Part shown: piece after piece, positions 10,124 to 14,394 of the stretch | Layout of the letters: every line of letters begins with the position of its first letter | How positions within the stretch are numbered: the first letter of the stretch is position 1 | From: Anaeromyces robustus | Lineage: Eukaryota > Neocallimastigomycota > Neocallimastigomycetes > Neocallimastigales > Neocallimastigaceae | NCBI GenBank assembly: GCA_002104895.1 | Contig: MCFG01000605.1 | Span: 10,001-24,394 of the forward strand | Reading direction: 5' to 3' | Length of the DNA stretch: 14,394 nt | The notes under the pieces: model-generated | Told to the model about the DNA's origin: nothing | The model's database searches: none | The model's input: only the letters and a program-made list of their open reading frames with translations | Program-made: the position numbers and the translations under genes

Positions 10124-10231
10124 TTACTCTCTACCTCTTAGAATAATATTATTTATTTATTTATTTAATAATATATACATTCATTTAATTATTAATTAAT
10201 AATTTATTTAAATCAATAATATATATTCATT

Positions 10232-10610
10232 GAAATAAATTTATTTATTTATTTATTTAAATATTAATTCTTTATTCACTTAATTAATATAATAATTTAT
10301 CTAATTCATAATAAAGTTTATAATAATATATATATTTAATTAAAATAATAGTTAAATTATTATTATATATAATTCTTATTTTAAATAATTTATCTAATTA
10401 TGTAATAATTTAGAATAGATTTTTAACTATACAAATTCATATATTTTATTTTATTTAGTTGTTTGAGTCTATATTAACAGTTAAATTAATAATAAATAAA
10501 ATATAAATATCAATCATAAATAAATAAATGAACAAATATATAGTAAATAAATAATTCTATTAATTAATTAAGTGAATAATCAATAGTGTTTTAAATAAAT
10601 TTTTATTTCA
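10232..10610. repeat. Long imperfect inverted repeat
   Basis: The 17 bp at 10272-10288 (TTATTCACTTAATTAAT) are perfectly inverted at 10563-10579. Similarity continues outward through aaataaatttatttatttat to about 10232 on the left and ttttaaataaatttttattt to about 10610 on the right. The enclosed spacer of about 270 bp is plain AT-rich sequence. Confidence 0.55.
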
Positions 10611-10634
10611 TATTGCTATTTGTTATTAATTTCC

Positions 10635-10660
10635 TACAATAACCTAGCTAGGTTATTGTA
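10635..10660. repeat. Perfect 26-bp palindrome
   Basis: The half-site TACAATAACCTAG is followed immediately by its exact reverse complement with no spacer. The CCTAGCTAGG centre makes it stand out from the AT background. It lies near the right edge of the island at 10036-10690. Confidence 0.85.
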
Positions 10661-10689
10661 TAGTCTATTGAAATCGTTACATCAAAAAG

Positions 10690-11290
10690 AAAAAAAAATA
10701 TTAATTATGAAGGAAGAATTTTTTTTAATTAAAAAAAAATAATGAAGAGTTATGAGAGTAAAATAATTTTATTTATAAAGCCTATAACCTACCATAAAAA
10801 ATTTTTTTTTCCTTGAACAAAAATTTTCAATAATTTTCTATTCAAAAATAATAATAATTAAACTCTTAATAATATTCCGAAATTTTTTTTTATTTTCCTA
10901 GAAATTATACCAATATAAAAATAAATAAATTATTTTAGAATAAAGTAATTAATAAGTGATTATTAAGTAAATTAATAAATAATTGTTGAAATATTATGAA
11001 GAATTAGGAATATCAAATTATTGAATATGAAGTATAATAATTATTAAATATTATTTTAAATACTGTTACTAAAATAATTATTTATTTTTAGTTATATTAA
11101 AATAAATATATATTATTATTATTATTGATTTTTAATACAATGTTGTTAAGAAATATAACTAATTTGAGTATAAAATAATCTTTAATATTATTCTTAATTT
11201 ATTAATGCTAATTATTATTTAATTATAATCAATGATAAAATATTTATATACGTGGTATTATTAAGTAATAATTAGTATTACTAAGAATAA
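10690..11290. repeat. tRNA-Gly repeat unit, copy 5 (no tRNA)
   Basis: This copy includes aatgaagagttatgagagta, ataaagcctataacctacca, tagaaattataccaatataa, gaagaattaggaatatcaaa, ggtattattaagtaataatt and the intervening blocks in unit order. It ends near 11290 without a (TTA)n array or tRNA. The sequence then turns back on itself (see the inverted copy). Confidence 0.65.
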
Positions 11291-11305
11291 TGTTAAAATT
11301 TATTC

Positions 11306-11371
11306 AAAATATTTCATAATTAATATTTTATATTAATTATGAAATATTTTATATTAATTATGAAATATTTT
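11306..11371. repeat. Palindrome plus 21-bp tandem repeat at turnaround
   Basis: The 21 bp at 11306-11326 are perfectly complementary to 11330-11350 across a 3-nt loop. The right arm (ATATTAATTATGAAATATTT plus T) is then repeated in tandem at 11351-11371. The arm contains aattatgaaatatttt, part of the repeat unit. This is the centre of the large inverted duplication of the unit. Confidence 0.85.
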
Positions 11372-11773
11372 ATCATTGATTATTAATTTGCTTGTTAATT
11401 ACTTTGTCCTATAATAATTATTTTTTTACTGGTATAATTTCTGTGTTAAATGCTTTATAATAAATCGAATTTTTCAATTTCTTGTATTATTAAAAGCAGT
11501 TTCCCATTTCACCAGGTCACGTTTTTTTTATGGCTAAACAAAATATGTATACATTCATTATTACATAATCTATTTATTTATTATTTATTATTTATTATTT
11601 ATTTATTTATTATTTATTTATTATTTATTAAAATATAATAATTACATTTTTAATATGGCGTATTTTTTATGAAATGTAAATTTTTGTAAAATATTAGTCA
11701 TAATATTAATTTATTTTTTATTGTGGGTTATAGGTTATATAAAAAAAATATTTTACTCTCGTAACCCTTCATT
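11372..11773 (-). repeat. Inverted partial copy of the repeat unit
   Basis: Read on the minus strand, this shows aatgaagggttacgagagta and cctataacccacaataaaaa (from 11773), then cagaaattatacca (near 11445) and aaagtaattaacaagcaaat (near 11400). These match the plus-strand blocks at 10741-10800 and 10898-10985 in the same order. A run of tttatt repeats lies between them at about 11570-11632. The right end abuts the terminal TG of an LTR. Confidence 0.65.
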
Positions 11774-12504
11774 TGTTAAGTTTCCAACTGGATTATTTTC
11801 TAATTTAAATAAGTCTACTAGGTCGAATGACTAATTATATAGTTTTTATAATTAAATAGTTTTTATAATTAAATAATATTTAAATAATAACTAAATTAAT
11901 TGTAATGCAAATAACACAATATTTATTTAATAATAATAATAACACTTTAAGATTAACTTTTTAATAGTAAATTTTATTTAAAAATAAGATATTGATAATA
12001 TTAATATAACTATATAATTCAGGTGTTAATAACCTTACAAAGAACATTAAATATAACTTTATGTTATGTTCTTTTATACTTTGTAAGTTTGATAATAATA
12101 ATATAAAATATAATATAAAATATTAATACATTAAGTTAATACATTAATTTAAAGTGATACGTTAACGTATAATATAATTAATAATTTGTAATATAATAAG
12201 TTATTAATATCGATATTAAATAGTAATAAAATTAATATATTATTCAATATAATTGAATATATATAAATAATATATATATTAAAATATATTATTAGATTAT
12301 TTAAATAATCTTAAATTATAATATTTAAAATAAAATATTATAATAATAATTATTATATATAATTATTATAAAAAATTATTAATAATTATTATAATATAAT
12401 TATTATAAAAAATTATTAATAATTATTATAATAAATAATAATATTATATATCAAAATAATTGAAATTATAAATTCTAATTTCAATTGCACTTGATGTCTT
12501 GACA
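11774..12504 (-). mobile_element. LTR A (diverged, probably solo)
   Basis: The ends on the minus strand are TGTCAAG (12504-12498) and CTTAACA (11780-11774), i.e. TG...CA with inverted termini. Inside are a TATA-like TATAAAAG (12078-12071), then TTCTTTGTAAGGTTATTAAC (about 12043-12024) and CATTCGACC. All recur in the same order and orientation in LTR B. The flanking pentamers (tcatt on the left, tcatg on the right) could be a target-site duplication with one change. At 731 bp it is longer than LTR B, partly through AT-rich expansions such as the tandem repeat at 12361-12432. A 9-bp inverted repeat CTTACAAAG/CTTTGTAAG flanks the presumed start-site region. Confidence 0.6.
12361..12432. repeat. 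Two 35-bp tandem copies inside LTR A
   Basis: The 35 bp at 12361-12395 are repeated exactly at 12398-12432 with a 2-bp spacer (period 37). The unit is built of aattattataaaaaattatt followed by aataattattataat. This explains part of the extra length of LTR A. Confidence 0.8.
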
Positions 12505-12507
12505 TCA

Positions 12508-12981
12508 TGTAAAGTTTTAGTTTGGTTTAAAGTTTAACTTGGTCGAAATGCTCAATAATCTAATACGTAGGGTGTTCACTAATATTAATTTTATTATAAG
12601 TTTTATTATAAATATAGTTTCTTTATTTAAATTTGTTTAATTATTTTATAATTATATTTTATTAGATTATTATTAGGTTAATAATCTTACAAAGAATGTA
12701 AGAATACATATTTCATCAATCTTTTATACATTTCATTGAACAATACAATAATATAAGTAAATTAATATTTATATTAATTATAGTAATATATATTAAAATA
12801 ATATAAGATAAGAATATAATTTGTTAATAAAATAAAAGTATAATTTATATTCAACTGTATTATTAATAAAATTAATAATAATTAAATTGTATAAGGATTT
12901 GGGGCGCATAAACATGCTGAATAATAAATATTTAATAGATATAATGTGGCTTATATCTATAATCCATTCAAATCCTTAACA
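12508..12981 (-). mobile_element. LTR B, likely 3' LTR of the Ty3/gypsy element
   Basis: On the minus strand it runs from TGTTAAG (12981-12975) to CTTTACA (12514-12508), with TG...CA ends that are near-perfect inverted repeats; length 474 bp. It contains TATAAAAG (12728-12721), TTCTTTGTAAGATTATTAAC and GCATTTCGACCAAG, shared with LTR A. Immediately upstream on the same strand is a purine-rich GGAAGAGGACG (12993-12983), where the polypurine tract that primes plus-strand DNA synthesis is expected. The partial integrase frame further right is on the same strand, which supports a 3' LTR. Confidence 0.65.
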
Positions 12982-13031
12982 ACGTCCTCTTCCAAGAATT
13001 CGTATTCCAGGCGAATTCAAAGAGTTATATA
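12978..13031 (-). pseudogene. Last codons of pol with polypurine tract
   Basis: A short minus-strand frame reads LYNSLNSPGIRILGRGRC and ends at a TAA whose bases fall inside the LTR start TGTTAAG. Polyproteins of Ty3/gypsy elements often run through the purine-rich tract into the LTR, so a Gly/Arg-rich ending is expected here. A TGA lies just upstream in this frame and about 1 kb of low-complexity DNA separates it from the integrase frame, so it is a detached remnant. The call is tentative because it is so short. GAATTCG and CGAATTC also form an inverted repeat here. Confidence 0.4.
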
Positions 13032-13922
13032 ATCAAAATTTAAATATAAAATTTTATAAAGATAAAGTTTGAAGTTTTTTAGATTAAAGTATACTTTAAA
13101 AATAATCTTTTAAATTTCACTCGAACAAAAGTTCGATTGGCCATGTGAAAAATAAAAGATAATAAAATTTTTGGAATATAAAAATTTGTTGAATATAATA
13201 TTATTATTAAATATTAATAAAATATAATATATATTGATAAGAATATTTTAATATTAATATTGATATTTATATTTATAAATTTGATATTGATATAAATATT
13301 TTATAAATTTTGATATTAATATATTGATATTAATAAAATTATAAAATTGATAATTATATATTTTTATATTTAAAAAAAAATATTTTTGATTTAAAAATTA
13401 AATTTTAAAAAATTTTTAAAAAATTTAATTTTTGGCTGTAGATTGAAATTTTTGAAATTTTTGAAATTTTTGAAAAATTTAAAAATTTTAAAAAAGTATT
13501 GATTTTTCAAATCTTAATTTATTAATTAATTTATTATTAATTTATATTAAAAATTTTTTAGGCTATATGGATAGCCCAATTGATTTTTAATTAATGAAAA
13601 AATCAAAAATTTCTGAAAAATACCCCATGTGCATGGGTATCACAGAAAAAATGATTTTTTATATATGAAAAGAAAAAAAAATTTTTATTTTTCTTTTTGA
13701 AAAAATTTATTGAAAAATTTTTGAAAAATTTAATTGAAAAATTTTATTAAAAATTTATTGAAAAAATTTTTTGAATAATTAATTTGAAAAAATTTTTTGA
13801 AAAAATGAAAAATTTATTTGAAATTATTTAAAAATTTTTGATAAAATTTTTTGAAAATTAAATTGAAAAAATTATTTGAAAAATATTTTAATTGATAAAA
13901 AATTTTTTGAAAATTTTTTGAT

Positions 13923-13958
<36 letters not shown>

Positions 13959-14071
13959 AAAAAAAAAATAGTCGGAAGCAAACAGAGGGTAGTGGCAAAA
14001 AAGTGGTGCAAAAAGTAGAATAAAAAAATATTGATAAATTATCTAAAAAAAATTATTAAAAAAAATAAAAA
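13032..14071. other. Low-complexity DNA inside the retroelement
   Basis: This is about 1 kb dominated by runs such as tttgaaatttttgaaa (13441-13475) and many ttgaaaaatttt variants up to 13960. Small stem-loops occur: TTAAAGTA/TACTTTAA (13084-13099), CGAAC/GTTCG (near 13123-13136), GGCTAT/ATAGCC (13561-13576) and a CATG-centred one (about 13622-13638). There is a T run of 32 at 13926-13957. The lysine-rich open frame on the minus strand is an artefact of that run. No gene is supported. Confidence 0.6.
13926..13957. repeat. Poly(T) run of 32
   Basis: There are 32 consecutive T residues on the plus strand (poly A on the strand of the retroelement), lying 114 bp past the integrase stop codon. 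It could be a homopolymer expansion. A retroposed poly(A) tail is less likely because the LTR lies further downstream. Confidence 0.75.
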
Positions 14072-14394
14072 TTAGTTGTCATAACTAATAGAAGCAGAGG
14101 TTCTATTACTATTAAGGTATTCCATAAAAATGCGTTGGTTTCGAGGGTTATCTTCGACTTCAGAAGATGGAACCCAATTATAAGCAGTACGATATTTATA
14201 ACGAACTCTATATTCGTACTGTTTCTTCTTGTAATTAGTTCTGAAACCAGAAATTTCAACTATATCCTTGATAGATTCAGGATCTATGTTTCTTTTGGAG
14301 AAACGAGTGGGCACAGGAATGAAAGGTTCTAATTCTGAAACATGGAAAACGTTGTAATGTTTAGGAAAAGGTGACTTTTTTAAATCAATTTCAT
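14072..14394 (-). CDS. Ty3/gypsy pol C-terminus: integrase tail + chromodomain
   Basis: This is the C-terminal 106 residues of a Ty3/gypsy-type polyprotein, cut by the window edge; its start lies beyond 14394. The first part has the integrase tail signature that precedes the chromodomain in this family, here YNVFHVSELEPF (visible residues 13-24). Residues about 39-95 form a chromodomain-like module. ESIKDIVEI is its first strand, then KKQYEYRVRYKY, then the tryptophan of NWVPSSEV (W73), and finally a helix ending FMEYLNSN. In chromoviruses this domain steers integration toward particular chromatin. The frame is open to the TAA at 14072-14074 with no damage visible. Codon use is less AT-skewed than the flanks, consistent with recent activity. 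A GTG at 14312-14314 is not the start: the reading frame continues upstream through the family motif. Confidence 0.88.
   Translation of the reverse strand, partial: EIDLKKSPFPKHYNVFHVSELEPFIPVPTRFSKRNIDPESIKDIVEISGFRTNYKKKQYEYRVRYKYRTAYNWVPSSEVEDNPRNQRIFMEYLNSNRTSASISYDN

Larger units (their letters stand above)
10036..10690. other. Island interrupting the repeat unit
   Basis: This stretch of about 650 bp lies between the flank of tRNA-Gly copy 3 and the next unit copy and matches neither. It contains a structured, less AT-rich 70-bp patch (10056-10123), an inverted repeat (10232-10288 against 10563-10610) and a perfect 26-bp palindrome (10635-10660). The short open frames through it show no protein-like composition. 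It may be a small non-autonomous mobile element, but I found no terminal inverted repeats or target duplications at its exact edges. Confidence 0.45.

Noticed and set aside
10056-10137. Possible fourth tRNA gene
   Set aside because: Although GGTTCGAACC resembles a T loop and B box, the T stem does not pair on either strand and no acceptor, D and anticodon arms can be arranged; listed only as a structured patch.
9969-10199. Plus-strand open frame of 76 codons
   Set aside because: It begins in the conserved non-coding flank of tRNA-Gly copy 3 and runs through the hairpin region into AT-rich repeats; no family resemblance.
11450-11638. Plus-strand open frame of 62 codons
   Set aside because: It lies in the inverted copy of a non-coding repeat unit and ends in a TTTA-repeat stretch.
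11870-12450. Possible mitochondrial DNA because of the extreme AT content
   Set aside because: The region carries paired LTR features and eukaryotic TATA-like boxes, and no mitochondrial gene is seen anywhere in the window.
13814-14011. Minus-strand open frame with a long lysine run
   Set aside because: The lysines come from a T32 homopolymer and the rest is low-complexity DNA.
14056-14332. Other overlapping open frames on both strands at the right edge
   Set aside because: These are shadows of the integrase/chromodomain frame; only that frame carries a recognisable domain.

Overview
The window is extremely AT-rich eukaryotic DNA (by eye well over 80% A+T) with long (TTA)n microsatellites, A/T homopolymer runs, tRNA genes with Pol III T-run terminators and a Ty3/gypsy retrotransposon. 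My best guess is an anaerobic gut fungus (Neocallimastigomycota: Neocallimastix, Piromyces, Anaeromyces and relatives). A dictyostelid or another AT-rich protist is the main alternative. I see no intact host protein-coding gene. The only undamaged protein frame is the end of a retrotransposon polyprotein at the right edge.

Layout. 1-3000: copies of a roughly 1.3-2 kb non-coding repeat unit that carries a tRNA-Gly(UCC) gene on the minus strand and usually a (TTA)n array. 3000-7765: a foreign-looking block of three decayed genes. On the plus strand (3046-5699) is a wreck of a superfamily-2 helicase of the type found in nucleocytoplasmic large DNA viruses (NCLDV, 'giant viruses') and in yeast cytoplasmic linear plasmids. 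On the minus strand are two unrecognised decayed genes (5935-6734 and 6825-7760), with a long stem-loop in the short gap between them. 7766-10035: two more repeat units, each with an identical tRNA-Gly gene. 10036-10690: an unrelated island with nested inverted repeats and a perfect 26-bp palindrome. 10690-11773: another unit copy followed by the same unit in inverted orientation, forming a large inverted duplication. 11774-12981: two diverged LTRs side by side, both reading to the left. 12982-14394: the 3' part of a Ty3/gypsy chromovirus on the minus strand. It has a polypurine-like tract next to the LTR, about 1 kb of low-complexity DNA, and the integrase C-terminus with a chromodomain.

How it fits together. 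This looks like a gene desert built by duplication of a tRNA-bearing unit, retrotransposon insertion, and capture of a block of virus-like DNA that has since decayed by frameshifts and stop codons. The most interesting item is the fossil viral (or virus-like plasmid) block lying between two copies of the tRNA-Gly unit. All assignments are from reading the sequence; no database search was possible.
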